Assembly: GCF_041080815.1 (NCBI RefSeq) | Contig: NZ_CP160205.1 | Span: 1,798,001 to 1,862,000 of the forward strand | Origin: Mucilaginibacter yixingensis | GTDB taxonomy: Bacteria > Bacteroidota > Bacteroidia > Sphingobacteriales > Sphingobacteriaceae | Reading direction: 5' to 3' | Length of the DNA: 64,000 nt | Shown: positions 47,085 to 54,569 of the stretch, in pieces | Position numbering within the stretch: the first letter of the stretch is position 1 | Layout of the letters: each line of letters opens with the position of its first letter | Made by a program: the position numbers and the translations under genes | Notes under the pieces: model-generated | What the model saw: the letters and a program-made list of their open reading frames with translations, nothing else | Database searches by the model: none | What the model was told of the DNA's origin: nothing

Positions 47085-48509
47085 TTAATGTTTGTTGCCC
47101 ACACCATTCAATTGGTAGCAACCCAAGTCGGCTCCCGGTTGAGTGGCTTCAGACAATCCATAGATTGGGTCTATCGGAACCACAATCAAAGGTTTGATGG
47201 TGGTATTACCTTTGCCAATTAGCGGCGAATTAGCCTGGATATGGAAGTTGTAGGTATAAACCGCCGCATAATCTGCCAATGCGTGACCTGATGTAGGTAA
47301 TGGGAAGTTAACAAACATCGGGTTGTTTTTCTGTACTACGTCTGTTCCGTCATAGATATCGCCAGGTTTGTAAGTGGCAGGCAGGTATTTAGCCGAAGTG
47401 GTGATTGATGGAATATCGGTAGGCTGTGGCTGGGTGATGTAACCGGTTGGATAAAACTGGTTAGCCACCACCAACGAGTCGGCATACTGGAAGTTGTTGC
47501 CATAACTCATGTGCGCAATGTCAGCTATTGGGCTGCCTACTACACGGTAACCAAATTTACAGTTAACTGCTACGTTATTGTAATACATACCGGCTGCGCC
47601 TTCCTCATAGTTAATACAGCCACCACGACCGCTTTGCACCTGACGGTAACCACCGCTGATGAAGGTGTTGTTATACATTACAATATTGGTTTGTGGCGCA
47701 CCTGTTGCCTGACCTTTATTAGAAGCTTTTTGGCCGTTGGTTGCTGTACCAATAAACAGGTTATAAGCCATAGTACCAGTAGTACCACCTTTTACGTTCA
47801 CACAGTCGCCACCGTGGATACCGTTTTTCTCAAACGTATTGCGGAAGAAGGCCACTTTACCGGCCGAGATACGGATCGGGTCATCCACACCACCATACAG
47901 CCATGAGTCTTCCATAATAAAGTTGCCCTTGTAGTTGGCAAACAAAATGCTGTATTGGTTGCCAGAACCTGCACTAGCCAGGTTTGCGGTTGTAGTACCT
48001 TCGGTAAAACCAGCATACTCTACGTGGGTCCAACGTAATACCATCAGGTTACAGTTGGGGCCGCCAATAATGCCTTTCCAGTGACCGGCATAAGCAGAGT
48101 CTTGAGCAATGGTAACGGCGCCAGGTGCATCCTTTTTTACCAGGTTAGGAGCAGTGATCCTGTTTGGTTGATCTTTTGAGCCATTACTTACCAGGGTACC
48201 CAATACAATAAGGCTGCTGCGGGCACCCATATTAAGGGTAACGCCTGGCTGCATCAGCAGGGTATCTGTAGCGTTGATCACAATATCGCAACCATCGTTA
48301 ACATTATAGGTTTTGCCGGTTAGCATGGTGCCCTTTACCGCTACCACGGTGCTACCGCCACCGCATGAAAGGGGGGCTTTATCGCTAATAGGGTTAGCCG
48401 CAGGCGGGGTATAGTTATAAACATCAGAATGTTGGCCTTTCCACTTCCGGCAGCCTGAAAATGAGGCAGCCAGGGCGATCAGGATCATGGGTATTAAATA
48501 TTTTTTCAT
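47085..48509 (-). CDS. Parallel beta-helix lipoprotein (partner of upstream TonB receptor)
   Basis: A 474-residue lipoprotein with lipobox SFSGC (Cys20). After a linker, the sequence enters right-handed parallel beta-helix rungs: VAVKGTMLTGKTYNVNDGCDIVINATDTLLMQPGVTLNMGARSSLIVLGTLVSNGSKDQPNRITAP, then GPNCNLMVLRWTHVEYAGF, FIMEDSWLYGG, FFRNTFEKNGIHGGD and MYNNTFISGG. The family is common among surface proteins; no pectin-lyase catalytic set could be assigned. It starts 13 bases after the TonB receptor gene, in the position SusD holds after SusC. A paralogue with the same layout is at 53348-54556. Its role is inferred as substrate binding at the cell surface. Confidence 0.75.
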   Translation of the reverse strand: MKKYLIPMILIALAASFSGCRKWKGQHSDVYNYTPPAANPISDKAPLSCGGGSTVVAVKGTMLTGKTYNVNDGCDIVINATDTLLMQPGVTLNMGARSSLIVLGTLVSNGSKDQPNRITAPNLVKKDAPGAVTIAQDSAYAGHWKGIIGGPNCNLMVLRWTHVEYAGFTEGTTTANLASAGSGNQYSILFANYKGNFIMEDSWLYGGVDDPIRISAGKVAFFRNTFEKNGIHGGDCVNVKGGTTGTMAYNLFIGTATNGQKASNKGQATGAPQTNIVMYNNTFISGGYRQVQSGRGGCINYEEGAAGMYYNNVAVNCKFGYRVVGSPIADIAHMSYGNNFQYADSLVVANQFYPTGYITQPQPTDIPSITTSAKYLPATYKPGDIYDGTDVVQKNNPMFVNFPLPTSGHALADYAAVYTYNFHIQANSPLIGKGNTTIKPLIVVPIDPIYGLSEATQPGADLGCYQLNGVGNKH

Positions 48510-48522
48510 CTTTTATCAGAGC

Positions 48523-51384
48523 TTAAAGTTTGTAACGGAAACCACCTAAGAAAGAGGTTTTATAATAGTCGCTTTGTACCAGTGTTTGGGCTGCAATATC
48601 CTGGTTACCAATAAATTCTTGCTGTTTGGCGTCAAGACTGGTGTGTGGATATTTTAGGTAGATTTTTGAAGCGGCGTTGGTGATATTATTGATCTTGCCG
48701 AAGAAAGAGAAATGTTTGTTGATGCGTTTCTCGAACGAAAAATCAAGCTGATCATAAGCGTGCTGGTAAAAATCAAGGTTAGCATAAGGTGATACCTGCG
48801 CCAGTCTATCGCCTGTGTAAACAAAGGCTAATTGCATATCAAGGCCGAGTTTTGAACTCTTGTACAACAATGAAGCATTGCCTACGTGGTCTGCCTGGCC
48901 TTGCAGCGGACGGGTTTGATCAACAAAATTCTGTTGTAAGCCGGCAGTCGGGTCGCTATAATACAACAGTTTTTGTGTTGTAATGCGCGAGTGGGTGTAG
49001 GTATAGTTAACCGAGAAACCTATAGTTCCGAAAAACTTGGTAGCCTGCAATTCTGCACCATAATTGGTTGCATCGCCATCAGTGTTTTGCGGTTTTACAA
49101 ACTGGGCACTCGGACCTGCACCGCGAACTACGAAGTACTCAATCGGATTGTGGATCTTTTTATAGAAGGTACCAATCAATAACTGGTCTGCTCCGCCCGG
49201 GAAAAGCTCATAACGCAAATCCAAATTGTCGGCCGTACTGTGTTGCAAGTGAGGGTTACCTATTTCGGTATAGTACTCACCATCGCGTGTATAAGGTGCG
49301 TTCTCGCCAAAACCAGGACGGCTCAGTGCTGCATAATAAGCAGCGCGCAGGTTTTGATTCGGAGTCAACTCATACTTCAGGTTCACGCTTGGCAATACAT
49401 CGGTATAGCTAATGTTAGCGCTGCGCTCTGTAACTGTTAAGGCCGACTGTGTTTCATAACTCAGATTGGTGTTTTCTATACGTACACCACCCAGCACTTC
49501 CAGTTTCTTCAGCAAGTTGAATTTTAACTGACCATATTCGGCGTTGTCATTCTCTGTAAGCGTATAGTTATCGTTCAGGTCTGAGTTATTGGCGCCAATA
49601 CCCATACCAGCGTTCTCGAATGAGAATGGAATGGAGTTGAAATTGTTATTATAAAGCAAAGATTTACCACCGGTCAGTGAATAGGTGATATAGTCGGAAT
49701 TGCGGTTTTTGTTGCGATACAAACCACCTACAGTAATCTCAATAACCTGTCCGCCAATAGTTGGGTTGTAAATAAAGTTACCGTAGGCCGACAGATCGCG
49801 GTCGCGGTTATTCTCCCAGTGGTGGGTAAGTTGGGTGTTGTTGTCAACCTCGTTAGTTACCGCACCAGAAGCATTTAATGATTTGTTGGCATCGTATTGG
49901 AAATCGGTACGATCTGGCATGTGGCGGCTAGCGCTGGAATACACACCATCCCAGTTGAAACGCAGATTGTTGGTAATAACATGGTCGCCATGCAGGGTAC
50001 TGTTGTAGATATTTTGCTGAATAAGCTGGCTGCGATTCTCGAAAGTGATCTGTTTGCTCAGGTTGGTTGAGTTTAAGCCCAGACCAAGGGTATCTGATGT
50101 ATAACGCGAGGTATACTCATTCTGGTGAATGTACAGGTTATACAACGATAGTTTGTTTTTATCGTTAATCTTATAGTCGATCTTATTGTGCAGGCCCAGG
50201 CGTTGGGTTTGAATAGAATAAGTACGATCGTACGCGTCAGAGAACTGAGGCGAGTTAGGTAGTGGAGTTGCAGACGGCTGCGCGTTAGGAGTAAGTTCTT
50301 TAGAGTCAGAACCCCTGTAGATGTTCTGATAACTGCCAGATACAATAACACCCAGTTTGTTGTTCAAAAAGCGATCGCCAATGGTTAAACCTGCGGTGCT
50401 GTTGAAAGGCGCGTTGAGGTTTTTATCGCTGGTTAGTGCCTTGTTGTTAAAGTCTGCATAGGTGGCCGCATAGTTAAGTCCGTTAACCATTGCCGGCGAT
50501 TGCCTGTTAGGTGAACCGTTAAAGGCTACAAACGGACGGCTGCCAGAAAATAAGTTTGACATACCACCTGAAAGGTTAGCACTTATTACCAGATGATCTG
50601 GCGCGCTTTTCATTACCAGGTTCATGGTACCGCCAATGGCATCACCTTCCATGCTTGGGGTAAGGGTTTTAATAACTTCCAGACGTTCCAGCATTTCTGA
50701 CGGGAAAACGTCCATCGGTACAAAGCGGAAAGCATCATCAGGGCTTGGTATTTTAATGCCATTAACCAGCGTGTTGTTATAACGCTGTGCCATACCACGG
50801 ATAATGGCATAACGGCCTTCGCCGCTTGGCGAACGCTGAATGGTAACGCCGCTTACGCGTTGAAGGGTGTTGGCCACAGTAACATCCGGCAACAATTGGA
50901 TGGTATTGGCAGATAAAACGTTCATTACGTTTGGTGCTGCCTTTTCAAGGGTCCGTACGGCGCCGTCGCTTTCAGCATTACCGTGGGCAGAAATGGTCAC
51001 CTCATTCATTTGGGTAGACAGTGTTTTCAGAACCAGGTTAGCTGTGGTAGTTGTTTTGCCTGTTAAGCTGATGGTTTTAACTGCTGATGCCTCATAACCG
51101 ATATATTTTGAGCTCAGTTCATATTGGCCATCTTTAAGGTTTTTAAAGCCGAATGAACCATCAAGGCGGGCAGAGGCGTACATAACCTGATCTGCATGTT
51201 TTAAGGTTACGGTTGCGCCAACAAGAGGCTCGCCGGTTTGGGCGTCAAACACTTTGCCGCGGATAGCCTGAGCATGGGCCAGGGCCGTGAGGCACATCAT
51301 AAACAATAGCAGCAATAACATTTTGGGGGAATGCCCGGCTGCTTTAACCGTTTTAGCGGTTAATTTAAGTAGGGGTTTCTTCAT
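48523..51384 (-). CDS. TonB-dependent receptor, first cassette
   Basis: A 953-residue outer-membrane receptor; the signal peptide ends LAHAQ (about residue 39) after a long basic N-region. A carboxypeptidase-regulatory sandwich (IRGKVFDAQTGEPLVGATVTL) precedes a plug of the type seen in the TIGR01782-like group: TLQRVSGVTIQRS, IIRGMAQRYNNTLVNGIKIPSPD and MEGDAIGGTMNLVMKSAPD. The barrel has NLRAAYYAALSRPGFGENAPY and ends in FRYKL. It lacks the SusC signature and no SusD follows; a beta-helix lipoprotein does. Similar receptors in other bacteria are linked to uptake of sugars, metals or organic phosphorus, so the substrate is open. The divergent TetR gene starts 252 bases away. Confidence 0.85.
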   Translation of the reverse strand: MKKPLLKLTAKTVKAAGHSPKMLLLLLFMMCLTALAHAQAIRGKVFDAQTGEPLVGATVTLKHADQVMYASARLDGSFGFKNLKDGQYELSSKYIGYEASAVKTISLTGKTTTTANLVLKTLSTQMNEVTISAHGNAESDGAVRTLEKAAPNVMNVLSANTIQLLPDVTVANTLQRVSGVTIQRSPSGEGRYAIIRGMAQRYNNTLVNGIKIPSPDDAFRFVPMDVFPSEMLERLEVIKTLTPSMEGDAIGGTMNLVMKSAPDHLVISANLSGGMSNLFSGSRPFVAFNGSPNRQSPAMVNGLNYAATYADFNNKALTSDKNLNAPFNSTAGLTIGDRFLNNKLGVIVSGSYQNIYRGSDSKELTPNAQPSATPLPNSPQFSDAYDRTYSIQTQRLGLHNKIDYKINDKNKLSLYNLYIHQNEYTSRYTSDTLGLGLNSTNLSKQITFENRSQLIQQNIYNSTLHGDHVITNNLRFNWDGVYSSASRHMPDRTDFQYDANKSLNASGAVTNEVDNNTQLTHHWENNRDRDLSAYGNFIYNPTIGGQVIEITVGGLYRNKNRNSDYITYSLTGGKSLLYNNNFNSIPFSFENAGMGIGANNSDLNDNYTLTENDNAEYGQLKFNLLKKLEVLGGVRIENTNLSYETQSALTVTERSANISYTDVLPSVNLKYELTPNQNLRAAYYAALSRPGFGENAPYTRDGEYYTEIGNPHLQHSTADNLDLRYELFPGGADQLLIGTFYKKIHNPIEYFVVRGAGPSAQFVKPQNTDGDATNYGAELQATKFFGTIGFSVNYTYTHSRITTQKLLYYSDPTAGLQQNFVDQTRPLQGQADHVGNASLLYKSSKLGLDMQLAFVYTGDRLAQVSPYANLDFYQHAYDQLDFSFEKRINKHFSFFGKINNITNAASKIYLKYPHTSLDAKQQEFIGNQDIAAQTLVQSDYYKTSFLGGFRYKL

Positions 51385-51609
51385 GACAAGTAAAAATTTT
51401 CACAAGAAACCGGGTGAAAGTTGGAGAAAATCTGTAAAAAAACAGGTAATTGGTATTAGATAACGCAATGGTAATATTGTGGTAACACTGGCGGGCGTAT
51501 TCAAGTTGCTACGGTTGGATTTGCCTTTTTTTATCCGTTTTAGGTTAGGCATCGAGGTATAAAACTTTAATAAATGTTCTTCCTGTTAGCCAAAATTTCA
51601 GGATTTCTA

Positions 51610-51629
51610 CAATATCGGTTTTGATATTG
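51610..51629 (+). promoter_or_regulatory. Probable TetR operator
   Basis: CAATATC and GATATTG form a 7-bp inverted repeat around six bases (GGTTTT), 7 bases before the ATG at 51637. Size and position suit a TetR-dimer site for autorepression. It lies in the gap shared with the divergent TonB receptor. Confidence 0.5.
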
Positions 51630-51636
51630 CGTGCCT

Positions 51637-52233
51637 ATGACCAGAAGAGCTATCCGTCAGCAAATCATTGAAGATTGCGCCTCTGTTTTTAATACAAAAG
51701 GCTATCAGCATGTTTCTATTCCTGAAATAGAGACGGCCGCACATAAAACTAAAGCCACGCTTTACGGCTATTTTGAGAATAGGGGACAAATGGCCAAGGT
51801 AATTTTGGCCTATAACCTAACAGAAAAGTTACGGATCATTAACCAACTGGCTGACGACAGGCCAACCGCTCTGGGTAAACTTACGGCACATATTGATGCG
51901 CACCGGCCAGGTGCACAGCTGCTGGTTGATGGCGGTTGCCCTATATTAAATGCAGCTACCGAGGCCGATGATACCAATGAAGAGTTGCGTGCTCAGGCTG
52001 CCGGAGCGCTTATCCAATGGTCGCAACTTATTGCCACACTTATCAGCAACGGTATTAGCAGCGGAGAGATCAAACCAGAAGTTGATCCGGAAAAGATGGC
52101 GCTTGAGTTTATTGCACTTATTGAAGGGGCTGTTTTTTTTGGTAAAACAACACAGAATGCTGATCTCTGCAATCAATTATTGGATACCGCGGCCGCCAGG
52201 ATAACAGAGTGCCAGATTGATTATATGGGGTGA
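51637..52233 (+). CDS. TetR/AcrR family transcriptional regulator
   Basis: From the ATG at 51637 the protein has 198 residues; a GTG two codons earlier is possible. The N-terminal helix-turn-helix is typical: RRAIRQQIIEDCASVFNTKGYQHVSIPEIETAAHKTKATLYGYFENRGQM, with the recognition helix around KATLYGYF. The C-terminal all-helical domain (about 60-198) would bind a small ligand and dimerise. It includes the GGCPILNAATEADD segment seen in several TetR groups. It lies between the two TonB-receptor cassettes, divergent from the first and convergent with the second. The inverted repeat upstream (51610-51629) suggests autoregulation, and control of the neighbouring receptor is inferred. Confidence 0.9.
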   Translation: MTRRAIRQQIIEDCASVFNTKGYQHVSIPEIETAAHKTKATLYGYFENRGQMAKVILAYNLTEKLRIINQLADDRPTALGKLTAHIDAHRPGAQLLVDGGCPILNAATEADDTNEELRAQAAGALIQWSQLIATLISNGISSGEIKPEVDPEKMALEFIALIEGAVFFGKTTQNADLCNQLLDTAAARITECQIDYMG

Positions 52234-52244
52234 TAGTTTTAGAA

Positions 52245-52287
52245 CTATAAGAAAGGCCTCTCAGAAACTGGGAGGCCTTTCTTATAG
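52245..52287. terminator. Bidirectional terminator between TetR and beta-propeller genes
   Basis: A 16-bp perfect stem (CTATAAGAAAGGCCTC with its complement), extendable to 20 bp with one T-G pair around AAA. It lies 11 bases past the TetR stop and 16 bases from the end of the convergent beta-propeller gene. Confidence 0.85.
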
Positions 52288-52303
52288 CTGGTAAGTATCA
52301 GTT

Positions 52304-53317
52304 TTAATTGTTTTTTAACTGATAAACCAATAATTTGAAAGTGCCTGCCACCTGAGTTTTGGTACCTTTCTGATAATCTGACACCGGGAAATAGATTTGA
52401 TGGGTATCGGCATCCAGCGCCATGGTTTTGGCACGTGGCTGGGTAGTCAGGGTTTGCATCAGCGTGTAGCTATCAGCATTGTTTTGTTTATATACGCTGG
52501 CGGTGCCATCACCGTTAGAGGCAATGACTAATTTGTTAACAGCATCATACACTACGGCATCAACCCCGGCACCGATAGGTAAAGTTTGAACTATTTTGCC
52601 TGTAGCAACATCAATAACGCTCATGCCTTTGTTTTCGCGACAAACTGTAAACAGTCTGCCGTTGGCTTTATCAAGCGCCAGGCCGGTTGGGCCGCCGCAT
52701 GGATCAAGTGGCAGGGTTTTCACCAGCTTTAGTGTTTTGGTATCAATAACCGCTAAACGGCTTTTATCTTCCAGATTGTTATAGATCAAGCCTTTGCCAT
52801 CGGCAACTGCAAACTCAGGTGCGCCACCTGGTGCTATTGAGCCTACTTGCGTCAAACTTTGTGGATCAACAACGGCTATAGAGCTGCTATGTCCCTCAAA
52901 AGTGAAGATTTTTTTGGAAGCAGGATCATAAATAATAGCATCCGGACCCTCGCCGCTAACCGGGATGGTTTTAATAACCTTTAAGGTTTTAATATCAAAA
53001 GCAATAACGGCGTTTCCTTTACCATCGCTAATAAAGCCACGGTTCAGATCATTGGCTATGGCTATGCCGTGTGTGCCCTTCATGTCGGCTATAACGCCAA
53101 CTTCTTTTCCGCTTTCCAGATCAACTACGTTGACAGCCTGGCCGTGCGAGGCGTATAAACGATGGTTAGCCTGATCGACGTATGCATAGTCATTTCCACC
53201 GTCGCCCTGTAGCGGAATTGTTTTTACCAGCGTGTATTGAGAGCCTTGTGCAAAAGCTGTTGAGCTAATGGCGCCGCAAAAAGCCAGGCTTAAAAAGGAG
53301 CAAAATATTTTTTTCAT
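52304..53317 (-). CDS. Secreted YncE-like seven-bladed beta-propeller protein
   Basis: A 337-residue protein with signal peptide ending STAFAQ (residue 24). Repeats of about 40 residues with the YVTN/NHL-type pattern run through the protein: HRLYASHGQAVNVVDLESGKEVGVI, RGFISDGKGNAVIAFDIKTLKVIKTI, KKIFTFEGHSSSIAVVDPQSLTQVGSI, SRLAVIDTKTLKLVKTL and GMSVIDVATGKIVQTL. In Escherichia coli the YncE beta-propeller is encoded next to the TonB receptor gene yncD, a parallel to the arrangement here. It is the third gene of the second cassette, 30 bases after the beta-helix lipoprotein. No catalytic role is visible; a periplasmic or surface binding function is inferred. Confidence 0.85.
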   Translation of the reverse strand: MKKIFCSFLSLAFCGAISSTAFAQGSQYTLVKTIPLQGDGGNDYAYVDQANHRLYASHGQAVNVVDLESGKEVGVIADMKGTHGIAIANDLNRGFISDGKGNAVIAFDIKTLKVIKTIPVSGEGPDAIIYDPASKKIFTFEGHSSSIAVVDPQSLTQVGSIAPGGAPEFAVADGKGLIYNNLEDKSRLAVIDTKTLKLVKTLPLDPCGGPTGLALDKANGRLFTVCRENKGMSVIDVATGKIVQTLPIGAGVDAVVYDAVNKLVIASNGDGTASVYKQNNADSYTLMQTLTTQPRAKTMALDADTHQIYFPVSDYQKGTKTQVAGTFKLLVYQLKNN

Positions 53318-53347
53318 ATCAGTATTTTATAAAGTTAACACTTTGAA

Positions 53348-54556
53348 TTAATGTTGATTGCCTTTGTTGTCTGATGTGTAAGCACCCATATCAAGGTTAT
53401 ACTTCGGGTTACCCGCGCTAAACGCTGGTGATCCGGTTTGCAGGTGATAATCATTAGTGTTAGGATAGCCGTTTGGTGCTGCCACGGTGCCATCGGTACG
53501 AACAAACAGCGGATCTTTGTCGCCTATCTTTTTAGAGATCAGATCTGTAGGTTGCGGGGTGCCCAAAGCGCCAGCCGGATAAAAATTGCTGCGAATATTG
53601 ATCTTTTGCGATGGGTCTACCAAATCTGCATAAGTATCAACGGTTGCATAAAACAAGTTATTGCCATAAGTAGTGTGCGGGATATCGCCATCTGTAAACA
53701 GCTCTATGCCGTGGTAACAGTTTACAATGATGTTATTGTAAATATGGCCAATGGCATTAACGCCTACCGATACGGCTCTGCCGGGTTCTGCCGAGCCTCT
53801 GCGCCAACCGATAGCCACAAAGGTATTATTATAAACGTTCACCTCGGTTTGAGGGAATGGCTTGCTGGAGCTGGTTTCCAACTTAACGCCCGAACCTGCC
53901 TGACTAAAGATTACGTTATAAGCAACAGTACCGGTAACACCTGTTTTCAGGTTGATGCCCTCGCCATCGGTACTGCCTGATGAGCTGATGGTGTTTCTTA
54001 AAATGGTAACATTTGCACCGTTACTGATAGCCATCAAATCGTCCTGTCCGTTGGTAAACCATGAGTCTTCAATATCTACCTTAATTGCAGCTTTTACTTT
54101 AAGCGTACCACGTGCAGAGCCTGATGCGTCAGGGCCGCCGGTGTTATCAATGTGGGTCCATTTTACGGTGATGGCTTGTGCAGTATCGCACTGCAAACCG
54201 CCCCATGTACCCGGTTTGTTGCTGTCTGAGTTGAAAGAGATAGGCTGATCTTTAGAGCCGATTAGCTGCAATACGCCTTGCACGGTAATTTGTGCGTTGT
54301 TTTTAACAATGACGGTAGCGCCTGGTTGAGCGGACAGGGTATCGCCTTTTTTTATGGTGATGTCGGCGGTAATGGTATAGGTTTGACCGGTTACCAATGT
54401 GCCCTTTACAAAGCCGCTGATATTGCCTGGTGCTATTGGACTTGATGCTGGGATTTTAATTTTATCAAACGTAGTTACTTCTGCTTTTTGACAAGCGCTG
54501 AATGTTGCAGCCAGCAGTAAACCAGTTGCCAGGGTATAGATGTATCTTAATTTCAT
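53348..54556 (-). CDS. Parallel beta-helix lipoprotein, second cassette
   Basis: The ATG at 54556 gives 402 residues with lipobox ATFSAC (Cys22); the frame further upstream overlaps the receptor gene end and has no signal. The layout matches the paralogue at 47085-48509: ISGFVKGTLVTGQTYTITADITIKKGDTLSAQPGATVIVKNNAQITVQGVLQLIGSKDQPISF, then ITVKWTHIDNTGG, VDIEDSWFTNGQDDLMAI, VTILRNTISSSGS and VYNNTFVAIGWR. The rungs are typical right-handed parallel beta-helix. It follows the TonB receptor with a gap of 13 bases, the same spacing as the first cassette. Function unknown; inferred surface partner of the receptor. Confidence 0.75.
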   Translation of the reverse strand: MKLRYIYTLATGLLLAATFSACQKAEVTTFDKIKIPASSPIAPGNISGFVKGTLVTGQTYTITADITIKKGDTLSAQPGATVIVKNNAQITVQGVLQLIGSKDQPISFNSDSNKPGTWGGLQCDTAQAITVKWTHIDNTGGPDASGSARGTLKVKAAIKVDIEDSWFTNGQDDLMAISNGANVTILRNTISSSGSTDGEGINLKTGVTGTVAYNVIFSQAGSGVKLETSSSKPFPQTEVNVYNNTFVAIGWRRGSAEPGRAVSVGVNAIGHIYNNIIVNCYHGIELFTDGDIPHTTYGNNLFYATVDTYADLVDPSQKINIRSNFYPAGALGTPQPTDLISKKIGDKDPLFVRTDGTVAAPNGYPNTNDYHLQTGSPAFSAGNPKYNLDMGAYTSDNKGNQH

Positions 54557-54569
54557 GGTTTTGTTTGAG

